DNA from: Streptomyces sp. TLI_105
GTDB lineage: Bacteria; Actinomycetota; Actinomycetes; Streptomycetales; Streptomycetaceae
Reading direction: 5' to 3'
Assembly: GCF_900105415.1 (NCBI RefSeq)
Contig: NZ_FNSM01000001.1
Location: 496,001-560,000, forward strand
Length of the DNA stretch: 64,000 bases
This document shows, in pieces, positions 32,978 through 43,380 of the stretch; position 1 is the stretch's first letter; each line of letters starts with the position of its first letter. A program made the position numbers and the translations under genes. The notes beneath the pieces were generated by a model that did no database searches, had not been told where the DNA came from, and was given only the letters and a program-made list of their open reading frames with translations.

Positions 32978-33352
32978 CTACAGGTACGGGCGCGTGATCA
33001 GCTCGATCGCATGCCCGGACGGGTCCTTGAAGTAGACCCCGCGCCCGCCGTGTTCGGTGTTGGTCTCACCGGGGCGCCGCATCTGCGGGTCGGCCCAGTG
33101 CTCGATGTCGCGCTCGCACAGGCGCTGGTACGCCCGGTCGAACAGTTCGTCGTCGACCATGAACGCGTAGTGCTGCATCTGGATGTCCACCGGGGGCTCG
33201 GCGAACTGGAGCAGGACGCCGTCGGCGAGCTGGATGTTGAGGAAGGGCCCCCAGGAGGGCGCCTCGGGGAGTTCCAGCAACTCGCGGAAGAACCGCGCGG
33301 ATTCATCGCGGTTCTTGGACGCGATGATGGTGTGGTTGAACGTGACTGCCAT
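32978..33352 (-). CDS. VOC-family (glyoxalase/bleomycin-resistance fold) protein
   Basis: 124 residues from ATG 33352. The two beta-alpha-beta-beta-beta repeats of the vicinal oxygen chelate fold are recognisable: FNHTIIASKNRDESARFFREL, then HYAFMVDDELFDRAYQRL and the closing YFKDPSGHAIELIT. His and Glu at the usual metal positions are retained. The reaction is unknown. It is convergent with the amidohydrolase and separated from it by two hairpins. Confidence 0.92.
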   Translation of the reverse strand: MAVTFNHTIIASKNRDESARFFRELLELPEAPSWGPFLNIQLADGVLLQFAEPPVDIQMQHYAFMVDDELFDRAYQRLCERDIEHWADPQMRRPGETNTEHGGRGVYFKDPSGHAIELITRPYL

Positions 33353-33757
33353 GTGGATGACCTCGCTGTTGATTCGACACGTGAAGGGGATTCGCAGTGC
33401 TGGCGCACTGGGGGGTCCTCGTGCCGAACCTTCGGGGTGCCTGTCGCGCACCCGCCGAGCGATCAGCCTTCCACCGGATCGCCCGTCTGTGCATGGCGTA
33501 TCGCCGGTCCGGTGTTCATGACGGGCGACGCTACTTGATCAGCCGTACCGGGACAAGGCGGCCGCCCGGTTCCGCCCCGGAAATGGCCGGAATCGCATGC
33601 CGTCCGCCTACCGTCCGCGGCCGATTCCGCCGCCACCCGAAGCCTTGCCACTCTCCCTCAGGCGCCCCTATTCTCACGATAGAAAGCGCTTTCTATTCCT
33701 CCTTGCACAGCCCTCCCGGGTATCTCCCGGCACGCGAACGCGAAAGGGAAGACGAGC
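33353..33757. other. 405-bp intergenic region between divergent genes
   Basis: No convincing gene; open frames here are compositional. The only strong signal is the palindromic operator-like site at 33679-33696. The rest presumably holds the divergent promoters of the VOC and pectate lyase genes, which I cannot locate confidently. Confidence 0.6.
33679..33696. promoter_or_regulatory. Perfect 18-bp LacI-type palindrome
   Basis: ATAGAAAGCGCTTTCTAT is fully self-complementary, centred on GC as in LacI-family operators. It lies 62 bp upstream of the pectate lyase start. It differs from the TGAGAGCGCTCTCA sites at the glucan locus, so it probably belongs to another LacI-family regulator elsewhere. 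Confidence 0.75.
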
Positions 33758-35356
<1,599 letters not shown>

Positions 35357-35368
35357 CGGCGCCCCGTC

Positions 35369-36055
35369 TCACTCCGCACCGGTCACGAACTCCCGGTCGC
35401 CGTACCGCACCTGCGCCCGGTCCCAGTCGGCGCCGAGGGCGGTCGTGAACCTGCGGGCCAGCGGCAGGCCGTCGACCGGAGCCACGAGGACGAGCCGGCC
35501 GTCGAGGGTGACGGAGCCGCCGCCCAGCTTGTCGCGGGCCTCCGGGTCCGCGGCGAGCGCCTCCCGCAGGCCGCTCACGCGGACGCCGGGGACCTCGATC
35601 TCGACCGCGTCGGTCTCCGGCGACGTGCGCGGCAGGCAGCGGAAGGTGAGGACGGCCTCCTGGTCGTACTGCTTGGCGACGACGCCCGCGATGTGGTGGA
35701 GCCCGTCGCGGCCGACCCTCTCGACATCGAACTCGCGGGACCGCTCGTACGTCGCCTGCTTCAGCTCCTCGGACCAGAAGACGCCGTCCAGCAGCTCCGA
35801 TCCGCCCGGACGTGCGCCGTGGGCGCGGATGACCTGCCGCACCTCGTGTCCGAAGCGGGTGAGGCGGGTGTCGAGCCTCGGGTCGTCGGGATCCGTGATG
35901 ATCGCGGTGTTGTCGGTCGCGAAGATCTCCGCCGCCGGACAGTCCTGGGCGGCGGGGCCTGCGTACGTGCTCGGCGCACTCGCGACACCCAGCAGCAGGG
36001 CGGCGACGGTCGAGGCGAGGAGGCGGGCGCGTCGCCCGGTGTCGGCGTTCTTCAT
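35369..36055 (-). CDS. Secreted protein of unknown function
   Basis: 228 residues from ATG 36055; the same frame stays open far upstream into another gene region but without meaning. A signal peptide (RRARLLASTVAALLLGVASAPSTYA) precedes a soluble alpha/beta protein, with DNTAIITDPDDPRLDTRL, a central ELKQATYERSREFDVE and a C-terminal LALARRF-like helix. Two Cys (about 39 and 147) could form a disulfide. I recognise no family. It is convergent with the pectate lyase (12 bp). Confidence 0.8.
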   Translation of the reverse strand: MKNADTGRRARLLASTVAALLLGVASAPSTYAGPAAQDCPAAEIFATDNTAIITDPDDPRLDTRLTRFGHEVRQVIRAHGARPGGSELLDGVFWSEELKQATYERSREFDVERVGRDGLHHIAGVVAKQYDQEAVLTFRCLPRTSPETDAVEIEVPGVRVSGLREALAADPEARDKLGGGSVTLDGRLVLVAPVDGLPLARRFTTALGADWDRAQVRYGDREFVTGAE

Positions 36056-36324
36056 GACGTGATCAACGAGCCTCGGTGAAGATCGTTGCGCCGCGGTCCG
36101 GACACGCGCGTCCGTCCTGGGCGCGGAGCCGTGTCGTGACGCCCTGTGCCGCGCCCCGGGGCACCGGGGTGCGTCCGACCGTCCCGGCCGGCCGGACCGC
36201 TGCCGCTGCCGCTGCCGCTGGAACGACCAGCCCCCTGACCGGGCGTCACCGGGCGCGTGCCCGACGGGGAGTCGGCCGGCCCGGTGGTCGCGGAAGCCGC
36301 GGGCGCAGTGGCGTGCGCCGGGGG
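36056..36324. other. Intergenic region with (CCGCTG)4 repeat
   Basis: No gene is apparent in these 269 bp. A short hexanucleotide repeat, CCGCTG four times at about 36197-36220, is the only notable feature. Confidence 0.5.
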
Positions 36325-37365
36325 TCAGCCGTTCGGGAGGATGACCGCCCGGCCGTTGATCCGTCCCTCGTGCAGGCGCTCGTACGCCTTCGGTGCCTCG
36401 TCCAGGCCGTACGTCTCGACGTGGACGTCGACGGCGCCGGTCCGGGCCAGGTCGAACACCTCGATCAGCTCGGCGCGGGTCCCCCAGTACGGGGAGGTGA
36501 CGGAGACCTCGTACGGCAGGGTGCCGAATCCGACGGGCAGGGCGCCGCCGCCCAGACCGACGATGGTGACGTCGCCCTCCACCGCGGCCATCGCGCCGGC
36601 GGCCGTCACGGTGGGCGGGACGCCGACGAAGTCGAGCACCGCCTCCGCGCCGCGACCTCCGGTCAGGGCGCGGACCGCGGGGGCGGCGGCCGCGTCGGAC
36701 AGGACCGTGTCGTGCGCGCCGACGGCGCGGGCGAGGGCGAGCTTCTCCTCGGTGACGTCCAGGGCGACGACCCGGGCCGCGGTCATGGCGCGCAGCAGCT
36801 GGACGGCGACGTGGCCGAGCCCGCCCGTCCCGATGACGACGGCGGTGCTGCCGGGGACGAGCTTCGGCAGCGAGCGCTTGATGGCGTGGTACGGGGTGAG
36901 ACCGGCGTCCGTGAGCGGCACGGCACGCACCGGGTCGAGGTCGCCGAGCGGCACCAGGTGGCGCGGGCTGTCGACGATCATGTACTCGGCGATGGCGCCG
37001 GGCGCGCCGAGACCGGGCGGCCTGATGCCGAGCTCCGCGGCCCGCAGACAGTAGTTCTCCTTGCCCTGGGCGCACATGAAGCAGGTGCCGCAGCCCCAGG
37101 GGCCGTACACGGCGACGGAGTCGCCGACGGCGAACCCCTCGGCGCCGGGGCCGAGCGCGGCGACGGTGCCGACGCCCTCGTGACCGAGGGTCAGGGGCAG
37201 GGGGAAGGGCAGCTGGTCGGCGGACCAGCTCATCACGGCGATGTCGGAGTGGCAGACGCCGGCGGCGGTGACCCGGAGGAGCACCTGACCGGGCCCGGGT
37301 TCCGGGTCGGGGACGGTGACGACCTCGGGCGGGGCGCCCACGGTGCGGTACTGGAGTGCCTTCAC
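36325..37365 (-). CDS. Zinc-dependent alcohol dehydrogenase
   Basis: 346 residues from GTG 37365, set by AAAGGA about 9 nt upstream. A complete MDR-family enzyme: catalytic zinc Cys in GVCHSD, GHEGVG with His-Glu, the structural-zinc cluster CGTCFMCAQGKENYC, and the nucleotide-binding loop GTGGLGHVAVQLL. The Asp at the end of beta2 (VVALDVTEEKL) favours NAD over NADP. The natural substrate is unknown. The reading frame continues in frame 62 codons upstream into a decayed short-chain dehydrogenase fragment (separate entry). Confidence 0.93.
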   Translation of the reverse strand: MKALQYRTVGAPPEVVTVPDPEPGPGQVLLRVTAAGVCHSDIAVMSWSADQLPFPLPLTLGHEGVGTVAALGPGAEGFAVGDSVAVYGPWGCGTCFMCAQGKENYCLRAAELGIRPPGLGAPGAIAEYMIVDSPRHLVPLGDLDPVRAVPLTDAGLTPYHAIKRSLPKLVPGSTAVVIGTGGLGHVAVQLLRAMTAARVVALDVTEEKLALARAVGAHDTVLSDAAAAPAVRALTGGRGAEAVLDFVGVPPTVTAAGAMAAVEGDVTIVGLGGGALPVGFGTLPYEVSVTSPYWGTRAELIEVFDLARTGAVDVHVETYGLDEAPKAYERLHEGRINGRAVILPNG

Positions 37366-37551
37366 GGCGTTGTCCTTTCCGGTGGCTCGGCGGGCGGCGC
37401 GGGCCCCGTACGCCTCCCGGCCGCGTCCGGCGAGGAGAGGGGTGTCGATGCGACCGGGGCCGACGGCGTTGATACGTACCCCTTCCGGGACGCGTTCGAG
37501 TGCCGCCGTCCCGGTGAGGCCGAGAGCGCCGGGCCGCGTCGCGGTCGGCAC
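37366..37551 (-). pseudogene. C-terminal remnant of a short-chain dehydrogenase
   Basis: Sixty-two codons directly upstream of and in frame with the zinc dehydrogenase read GLTGTAALERVPEGVRINAV and PGRIDTPLL. This is the characteristic post-catalytic segment of classical SDR enzymes (usual form GLTxxAALEYAxxGIRVNAVxPGxIxTPM). The Rossmann N-terminus, catalytic Ser and YxxxK are missing. It is best read as the tail of a deleted SDR gene. If GTG 37551 were used, it would be fused to the dehydrogenase. Confidence 0.7.
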
Positions 37552-37673
37552 TGCCCGGCCCGGCGTCGTCGGTGACGACTTGTCGCCAATCGACCGTTCT
37601 CCACGCGTGCGCCGGGCGAGGCGGGGCAGATTGCCCGTGGGCCGACGGAGGTCCGCGCGAAAGGGGTGGCGCC

Positions 37674-38396
37674 GTGCTGAGGGACTTCTTCGACCGGCTC
37701 CGGCGGGGCGGCGGGCGTTCCGGTGGGGGCGGTCCGGCGTCGACCCCCGCCGACCTCGTCCTCGACGCGGACTTCTCCTCGGTCGAGCAGTGGGTGGCGG
37801 GCCGCTCGTGGGCCTATCCCGACGGCGGGCCGACGAACCCCGGCGACAACAAGCTCGATCATCTGGTGGAGGACCCCTCGTACAGCCGGACGGGGACGTT
37901 CCGGGCCACCCGCAGGAGCGACGGCTTCTGGGACGCCGGGTTGCTCACGACGGAGGGCAGCGCGGAGGGCTTCCAGGTGCGGGCGGGCGACGTCCTGGAG
38001 GCCCGGGTGCGCCTGCCCGAGGAGACGGGCGCCTGGCCGGCGATCTGGACCTGGCTCGACGGCGGCCAGGAGGTCGACGTCTTCGAGTACCACCCCGACA
38101 ACCCGGACCTCCTGGAGCTGTCGAACCGGGTGCGGGGCCGGTACCTCTACTTCCGGGACCCGGCCGTCAGGCCCGGCGCGTGGGTGGACCTGCGGGTCGA
38201 GTTCGGGGCGCGATCCGTCGTGTGGTGGGTCAACGGCGCCCGCGTCTTCGACGACCGCCGGGGCGTGGGGCGCTCCTGGCGGGCCCATCTCATCGTGAAC
38301 CTGTCGGTCTGCGCGGGCCGGTACCACCCGGCGCCCGACCCGGACGCGTCGGAGATGTCGTACGAGGTGGCGGAGTTGCGCGTGTACCGACGCTGA
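37674..38396 (+). CDS. GH16-like beta-glucanase/LamG fold protein without signal peptide
   Basis: 240 residues from GTG 37674. A single beta-jelly-roll of GH16 type has the catalytic signature E133-V-D135-V-F-E138 within DGGQEVDVFEYHPDN and the aromatic cleft residues WPAIWTW. GH16 enzymes cleave beta-1,3 and mixed-linkage glucans or galactans. Unlike most, this one has no signal peptide or binding module, so it is either cytoplasmic or released otherwise. It lies 14 kb from the beta-1,3-glucan locus and has no LacI-type site in front. Confidence 0.82.
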   Translation: MLRDFFDRLRRGGGRSGGGGPASTPADLVLDADFSSVEQWVAGRSWAYPDGGPTNPGDNKLDHLVEDPSYSRTGTFRATRRSDGFWDAGLLTTEGSAEGFQVRAGDVLEARVRLPEETGAWPAIWTWLDGGQEVDVFEYHPDNPDLLELSNRVRGRYLYFRDPAVRPGAWVDLRVEFGARSVVWWVNGARVFDDRRGVGRSWRAHLIVNLSVCAGRYHPAPDPDASEMSYEVAELRVYRR

Positions 38397-38542
38397 ACGT
38401 TCACGCCCCGGTCTTCTCCGCCGTCGACGCGGGCGCGGCGCGGGCGGGAAGGGTGCGTCGGGACGACGGGTGTTGCGTAGGCTCGAACGGAGCGTTCCGT
38501 GTGGCCGAAGCACCGCGCCGTCCCTACGACGAGGAGGATCCT

Positions 38543-39274
38543 GTGAGCACCGCCGGAGAAGGACGGCAGCAGCTGGACGAGGCCAGTGTCCTCAACGCGA
38601 AGAGGACGCTGCTCCAGTTGCTCGCCCGGGCGGGCGTCTGGTCCGGCGACGCGGAGGAGCTGATCGGGTTCGTCGAGGCGGGCGCGCTGGCCCTCGCGTA
38701 CGAGGAGGTCGGCGCGGCCGGGCGGAGCGCACCCGAGGGGAAGGGCGAGCCGTACGCCTCCGGCTGGCTCGACGGGGCGCGGGCCGTCGCCGACGAGCTG
38801 GGCGCCGTCGCCGAGCGGGCGCTGAGGCACGCCGTCGCCTCGGATCCGTCGGCCGCCTCTCCGGACGACCGTCCGCCCGTCGGGCGGACGGAGCTGGAGC
38901 GGACCAAGGTGGCGGTGACTCCGCTCTACCTCTCCTTCGCCGATGTCTCCGATCTCGACCCGGAGGTCACCGAGCAGGTGCTGAGGGCCCTTCTCTGCAC
39001 GATGAGCTCGCGTCAGCGGGCGGGGTACGCGGGCCGGCTCACCGAGTTCACCTCGGCCCACCGCGCGCGCCTGGAGCGGCTGTACGCCGAGTACGGGCCG
39101 GGCAGCGCGATCGCGATCCACGGCCGGTACTCCTTGATCCACTCCCCCACCAGCGTCGCCGTCCTGGAGCGGCTCGCCACGTCCCCGGCGGACCTGCACG
39201 AGGAGTGGGACGCCGCCGAGCTGCCGCCGGCGTGGCTGGACGGCCTGACGACGGCGTGGGAGGCGTCCGCCTGA
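38543..39274 (+). CDS. Conserved protein of unknown function
   Basis: 243 residues from GTG 38543 with GAGGAGGA 6 nt upstream. It is mostly alpha-helical: an N-terminal helical part (NAKRTLLQLLARAGVWSGDAEELIGFVEAGALALAYEEV), an acidic, Pro-rich joint near 110-125, and a C-terminal half with LTEFTSAHRARLERLYAEYG and SLIHSPTSVAVLERL. No signal peptide, membrane segment or known motif. I cannot assign a family. Confidence 0.78.
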   Translation: MSTAGEGRQQLDEASVLNAKRTLLQLLARAGVWSGDAEELIGFVEAGALALAYEEVGAAGRSAPEGKGEPYASGWLDGARAVADELGAVAERALRHAVASDPSAASPDDRPPVGRTELERTKVAVTPLYLSFADVSDLDPEVTEQVLRALLCTMSSRQRAGYAGRLTEFTSAHRARLERLYAEYGPGSAIAIHGRYSLIHSPTSVAVLERLATSPADLHEEWDAAELPPAWLDGLTTAWEASA

Positions 39275-39354
39275 CGGCGCTTCACACGGCGGCCGGGCGG
39301 TCGGCAGCCGACGCTCCCTGCCGAACCGGACCTGGCACTCCACACCGGACGGGG

Positions 39355-39373
39355 ATAGGTTAGGCTCACCTAA
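39355..39373 (+). promoter_or_regulatory. Iron box (DmdR/IdeR operator)
   Basis: ATAGGTTAGGCTCACCTAA matches the 19-bp actinobacterial iron box (TTAGGTTAGGCTAACCTAA) at 17 of 19 positions. It lies 97 bp before the siderophore-binding lipoprotein, whose operon it should repress when iron is sufficient. Confidence 0.93.
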
Positions 39374-39470
39374 CAAGCGCCTCGCGATGGCCGCTGCCTC
39401 GGCATTCCCATGTCTGGAGGGGCGTCGGGCGGGGCGTCAGCACACCTCTGCCCGGAGACAAGGATCCGCC

Positions 39471-40523
39471 ATGCCTTCTGTGTTCACCCCCCTCCGCCGC
39501 CGCGTTCTCGTGGCGGGCGCCGCCGCGGTCTCGCTCGGCCTCATGGTGACCGGGTGCGGCTCGGGCGACGAAAAGGACGACGCGAAGGACACGTCGGCCG
39601 AGGCTCCGGCGGGCGCGTTCCCCGTCACCATCAAGAGCGCGCTCGGCGAGGCCGTCATCAAGGAGAAGCCGAAGCGCGTCGTCACCCTCGGCCAGGGCTC
39701 GGCCGAGACGGCCATCGCCCTCGGCGACGTCCCCGTCGGCATCGAGAGCTACCCGTGGGGCAGCGACAAGACCGGCTACCTGCCCTGGATCCACGACGCG
39801 GTGACGAAGTCCGGCGCCAAGCTGCCCACGCAGTTCGACGGCGGCGAGGAGCTGGACATCGAGGCCATCACCGAGCTCGAGCCCGACGTCATCCTCGCCC
39901 CCTGGTCGGGCATCACGCAGAAGCAGTACGACCTCCTCAAGGACATCGCGCCGACCGTCGCCTACCCCGACAAGGCGTGGAGCACCGACTGGGACCAGCA
40001 GATCGAGATCGTCGCGAAGGCGCTCGGCCGGCCGGAGAAGGCCAAGGAGCTCACCTCCAAGATCGACAAGCAGCTCGCCGACGCCGCCGCCACGCGCCCG
40101 AACTACAAGAACGTCACGTTCTCGTACATCTACAACACCGGCCCCGGCACCCTCGGCGTCTTCAAGCCCGAGGAGCAGCGCGTCGCGATGGTCTCCAAGC
40201 TGGGCCTCAAGGTCGACCCGGTCGTGAACACCTTCAAGGAGACCGAGGGCACCGACTCCGCCCTCATCGGCCTGGAGAACGCCAACAAGCTCGCCAAGAG
40301 CGACATCGCCTTCACCTTCTACACGGACGAGAAGTCCCGCAAGGAGATCGAGGCGCAGCCGCTGTACGCGGCCATCCCCGCCGTCAAGAAGGGCGCCCTC
40401 GTCCACAGCAACGACCAGCCCTTCGTCACCGCCTCGTCGATGATCAACCCGCTGACGGTGCCGTACAGCATCGAGCGGTACCTCCCGATGATCGACAAGG
40501 CCGTCGCCAAGGCCGGGAAGTAG
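39471..40523 (+). CDS. Iron-siderophore ABC transporter substrate-binding lipoprotein
   Basis: 350 residues from ATG 39471. A lipoprotein signal with lipobox LMVTGC (Cys about 28) precedes a FepB/FhuD-type two-lobe binding protein: KRVVTLGQGSAETAIALGDVPVGI, LEPDVILAPWSGITQ, and a helix-linked C-lobe with PFVTASSMINPLT. It would capture ferric siderophores outside the membrane and deliver them to the two permeases downstream. An iron box upstream indicates DmdR/IdeR control. Confidence 0.95.
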   Translation: MPSVFTPLRRRVLVAGAAAVSLGLMVTGCGSGDEKDDAKDTSAEAPAGAFPVTIKSALGEAVIKEKPKRVVTLGQGSAETAIALGDVPVGIESYPWGSDKTGYLPWIHDAVTKSGAKLPTQFDGGEELDIEAITELEPDVILAPWSGITQKQYDLLKDIAPTVAYPDKAWSTDWDQQIEIVAKALGRPEKAKELTSKIDKQLADAAATRPNYKNVTFSYIYNTGPGTLGVFKPEEQRVAMVSKLGLKVDPVVNTFKETEGTDSALIGLENANKLAKSDIAFTFYTDEKSRKEIEAQPLYAAIPAVKKGALVHSNDQPFVTASSMINPLTVPYSIERYLPMIDKAVAKAGK

Positions 40524-40538
40524 CAGCGGGTCCCCGGC

Positions 40539-41573
40539 GTGACCACTCTCTCCCGGATCGGCCGGGGCCCCGCCGTCGTACGGCGGGGCCCTGCCCGGCA
40601 CTTCGCAGCCGCCGCCCTGTGCCTGGTCCTGCTCGCCCTGGCGGTCCTCGCCAGCGTGATGTTCGGCAGCAAGCCGACGTCCGCCGCCGACGTCCTCCGG
40701 GTCGTCACCGGTGACGGCGACGGCTACCTCCGCACCGTCGTCGAGAGCCGTTATCCACGCACCGCGCTCGGCCTGCTCGCGGGCCTCTGCCTCGGGGTCG
40801 CCGGCACGCTGATGCAGGGCATCACCCGCAATCCGCTCGCCGAACCGGGACTTCTCGGCATCAACGCGGGCGCGTCCGCCGCCATCGTCGCCGCGACCGC
40901 GTTCCTCGGCGCCTCCGGGCAGCGCGAGACCATCTGGTGGGCCCTCGCCGGCGCCCTGGCGACCGGTGTGGTCGTCCACCTCGTCGGCACGGCCGGCGGC
41001 GGCAGCGGGCCGGTCCGCCTGGTGCTCGCCGGTGCGGTGCTCTCCGCCGTCCTCGCCGCGTTCATCCAGGCCGTCGCGCTGTCCCGGCCGCAGGTCTTCG
41101 ACACGTACCGCTACTGGGTGGTGGGCTCGCTCGGCGGGCGCGGCTTCGACGCCTTCTGGGCCGTCCTGCCGTTCGCCGCCGTCGGCCTCGTCCTCGCCGT
41201 ACTCCTCGCGCCGGGGCTCAACGCCATGGCGATGGGCGACGACAAGGCCGCCTCCCTCGGCATCAGCCCCGCCCGCGTCAAGGGCGCCGGTCTCCTCGCG
41301 GCGACGCTGCTCAGCGCCGCCGCGACGGCCGCCGTCGGCCCCATCGCCTTCGTCGGGCTCGCCGTCCCGCACCTCGTCCGGGTGCTCGTGGGCGCCGACT
41401 TCCGCCTGCAGATCCTCTTCACCTCGCTCGCGGGACCCGCCCTGCTGCTGTTCGCCGACGTCATCGGCCGGGTGCTGCTCCGCCCGCAGGAGCTCATGGT
41501 CGGCGTCGTCACCGCCTTCGTGGGCGCGCCCGCGCTGCTGTTCGCCGTCCGTCGCATGAGGGGAGCGGCATGA
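40539..41573 (+). CDS. FecCD-type iron-siderophore permease, subunit 1
   Basis: 344 residues from GTG 40539, 15 nt after the binding protein gene. About ten membrane helices carry FecCD family signatures: YPRTALGLLAGLCLGVAGTLMQGITRNPLAEPGLLGINAGAS, LAGAVLSAVLAAF and GPIAFVGLAVPHLVR. It forms a heterodimer with the next gene product. No ATPase gene is present in this operon, so an ATPase encoded elsewhere must energise it. Confidence 0.95.
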   Translation: MTTLSRIGRGPAVVRRGPARHFAAAALCLVLLALAVLASVMFGSKPTSAADVLRVVTGDGDGYLRTVVESRYPRTALGLLAGLCLGVAGTLMQGITRNPLAEPGLLGINAGASAAIVAATAFLGASGQRETIWWALAGALATGVVVHLVGTAGGGSGPVRLVLAGAVLSAVLAAFIQAVALSRPQVFDTYRYWVVGSLGGRGFDAFWAVLPFAAVGLVLAVLLAPGLNAMAMGDDKAASLGISPARVKGAGLLAATLLSAAATAAVGPIAFVGLAVPHLVRVLVGADFRLQILFTSLAGPALLLFADVIGRVLLRPQELMVGVVTAFVGAPALLFAVRRMRGAA

Positions 41574-42649
41574 AGACCGCCGAGCGGATCGACACCCCGG
41601 CCGTGACGGCGTCACGGCCCGCGGGCCGGAGCCTTGTGCGGATCGGCCCGTGGATCGCCGTCCCCGTACGGCGCCGCACCGCGATCGCCGCCGCGGTGAC
41701 GCTGCTGCTGCTTCTCGGGGCGGCCGTGGCGACCCTTTCCCTGGGGCGCCTCGGCATCGACCTGGCCGACCTTCCGTCGGCGCTGGCGGGCGAGGTCAGG
41801 GGCAAGAACGCCTTCGTGCTGAACCGGCTGCGCGGCCCGCGGCTCGTCGTCGCCATCGCCACCGGCGCGGCCTTCGGCCTGTCCGGGGCCCTCTTCCAGT
41901 CGGTCACCCGCAACCCGCTGGGCAGCCCCGACGTCATCGGGCTCGGCGCCGGTTCCGGGGCGGGTGCGGCGGCCGCCGCGCTGTTCTTCCCCGACCTCGT
42001 GCCGGTTCCCGTCGGCGCGCTGCTCGGTGCCGTGACCGCCATGGCGGTCGTGTACTTCTCCACGGGGTCGGGATTCCGCAATCCGGGGCGCCTGGTGGTG
42101 GCCGGCATCGGTGTGTCCGCGATGTCGACGGCCCTCACCCAGTACGTGGTCTACGCCGTCGAGCGGGACAAGGCGAGCGCGCTGACCGCCTACATCAACG
42201 GAAGCCTGTCCGCCCGCTCCTGGGACGACGCGCGGACGATCTGGCTGGTGCTGCTCGTCTGCCTGCCGCTCGCCGCGCTCCTCGCCCGGCCGCTGGGCAT
42301 CGGCGAGATGGGCGACGACCTCGCGACCGGCCTGGGCGCCCGTCCGGCCCGCACGGCGACCGCGGCGGTCTCGCTGTCGATCGTCCTCTCCGCCGGCGCG
42401 GTCAGCGTCGCCGGACCGATCGCCTTCGTCTCCCTGACGGCACCACAGATCGCCAAGCGGGTCACCCGGGGCGGCGGCCCGCACCTGGTCATGTCGACCC
42501 TGCTCGGCGCCCTGCTGCTGGTCCTCGCCGACCTCGCCGCCCAGCAGCTGCCGCTCTTCGACAACCTGCCGGTCGGCCTGTACACGATGGCCGTCGGCGG
42601 GGCGTACCTCGGTTATCTCCTGCTGCGGGAGTGGAAGCGCCCCGCCTGA
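41570..42649 (+). CDS. FecCD-type iron-siderophore permease, subunit 2
   Basis: 359 residues from ATG 41570, overlapping subunit 1 by 4 nt. FecCD signatures are LRGPRLVVAIATGAAFGLSGALFQSVTRNPLGSPDVIGLGAGS, a Gln at the expected QSVTRNPLG loop, and GPIAFVSLTAPQIAKR. A basic N-terminal extension of about 40 residues is cytoplasmic. It is the last gene of the iron-box operon; the following gene is convergent and 24 bp away. Confidence 0.95.
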   Translation: MKTAERIDTPAVTASRPAGRSLVRIGPWIAVPVRRRTAIAAAVTLLLLLGAAVATLSLGRLGIDLADLPSALAGEVRGKNAFVLNRLRGPRLVVAIATGAAFGLSGALFQSVTRNPLGSPDVIGLGAGSGAGAAAAALFFPDLVPVPVGALLGAVTAMAVVYFSTGSGFRNPGRLVVAGIGVSAMSTALTQYVVYAVERDKASALTAYINGSLSARSWDDARTIWLVLLVCLPLAALLARPLGIGEMGDDLATGLGARPARTATAAVSLSIVLSAGAVSVAGPIAFVSLTAPQIAKRVTRGGGPHLVMSTLLGALLLVLADLAAQQLPLFDNLPVGLYTMAVGGAYLGYLLLREWKRPA

Positions 42650-42673
42650 CCGGGGCCCCGCCTGACGGGGCGT

Positions 42674-43249
42674 CTACCGTCGCGCTACGAGCGGCTCGCC
42701 CGGGCGCAGGTTCCAGCGCCCGGCACGGCCGCTGAGGTGGACGGCGGTCAGGGGGCGGACGTCCAGGCGCCAGGCCGTCGCGTCCGAGGCCGCGAGGGCG
42801 TGGACCATCGCGGCGCGGATCACGTCCGGTTCGGCGACGGCGGTGACGCGGCCGGAGCCCTCCTTGAGGCCGTCGAGCCAGGCGCCGACACGGACGCGCA
42901 GCTCGCGCAGGGACTCCCCGCCGTGCGGGGCGGCCGCCGGGTCGGACAGCCAGGCGGCGACCCCGGCCTCCTCGGCGGCGGCCACGGCCTCCAGGGTCTG
43001 CCCGCGCCATCGGCCCATGGCGCAGCCGGCGAGTTCGTGGAGGGGCTCCGCGCGCAGGCCCAGTGCCTGCGCCGTGCCACGGCAGCGCCGGGACGGGGAG
43101 GCGTACGCGCGCGGGGACGGGTCGACGGCGGAGGCGACGGCCTCGGCGCGGGCGATGCCCGCCGGGTCGAGGGGGCCGTCGTCGTCGAACCGCACCTCGC
43201 GGAGCGCTTCGCCCGTCGCGGGCGAGATCAGCGTCAACCGGACTGTCAT
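42674..43249 (-). CDS. Histidine-phosphatase-superfamily protein lacking the RHG motif
   Basis: 191 residues from ATG 43249. The fold and several positions match phosphoglycerate-mutase-like phosphatases such as CobC: PLDPAGIARAEAVASAVDP, YASPSRRCRGTAQALGL, CAMGRWRGQTLEAV, and VHALAAS near the usual second His. The N-terminal catalytic RHGE is replaced by SPATGE, so the phosphohistidine nucleophile is absent. It is divergent from the cobalamin-riboswitch/CbtBA unit. That fits a cobalamin-linked ancestor, but activity is doubtful. Confidence 0.82.
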   Translation of the reverse strand: MTVRLTLISPATGEALREVRFDDDGPLDPAGIARAEAVASAVDPSPRAYASPSRRCRGTAQALGLRAEPLHELAGCAMGRWRGQTLEAVAAAEEAGVAAWLSDPAAAPHGGESLRELRVRVGAWLDGLKEGSGRVTAVAEPDVIRAAMVHALAASDATAWRLDVRPLTAVHLSGRAGRWNLRPGEPLVARR

Positions 43250-43380
43250 CGGGATCCTTTGCGACGGGCGGGGCCGTGGTGGCCGGAGTGGTGCGCGGGA
43301 CTCTACCCGGAGGCGTACGAAGGTGATCCAGGCCTCACACCCTTGGCGGCGGCTCCCCCGCGCGGTACGGTCAGGCGACA

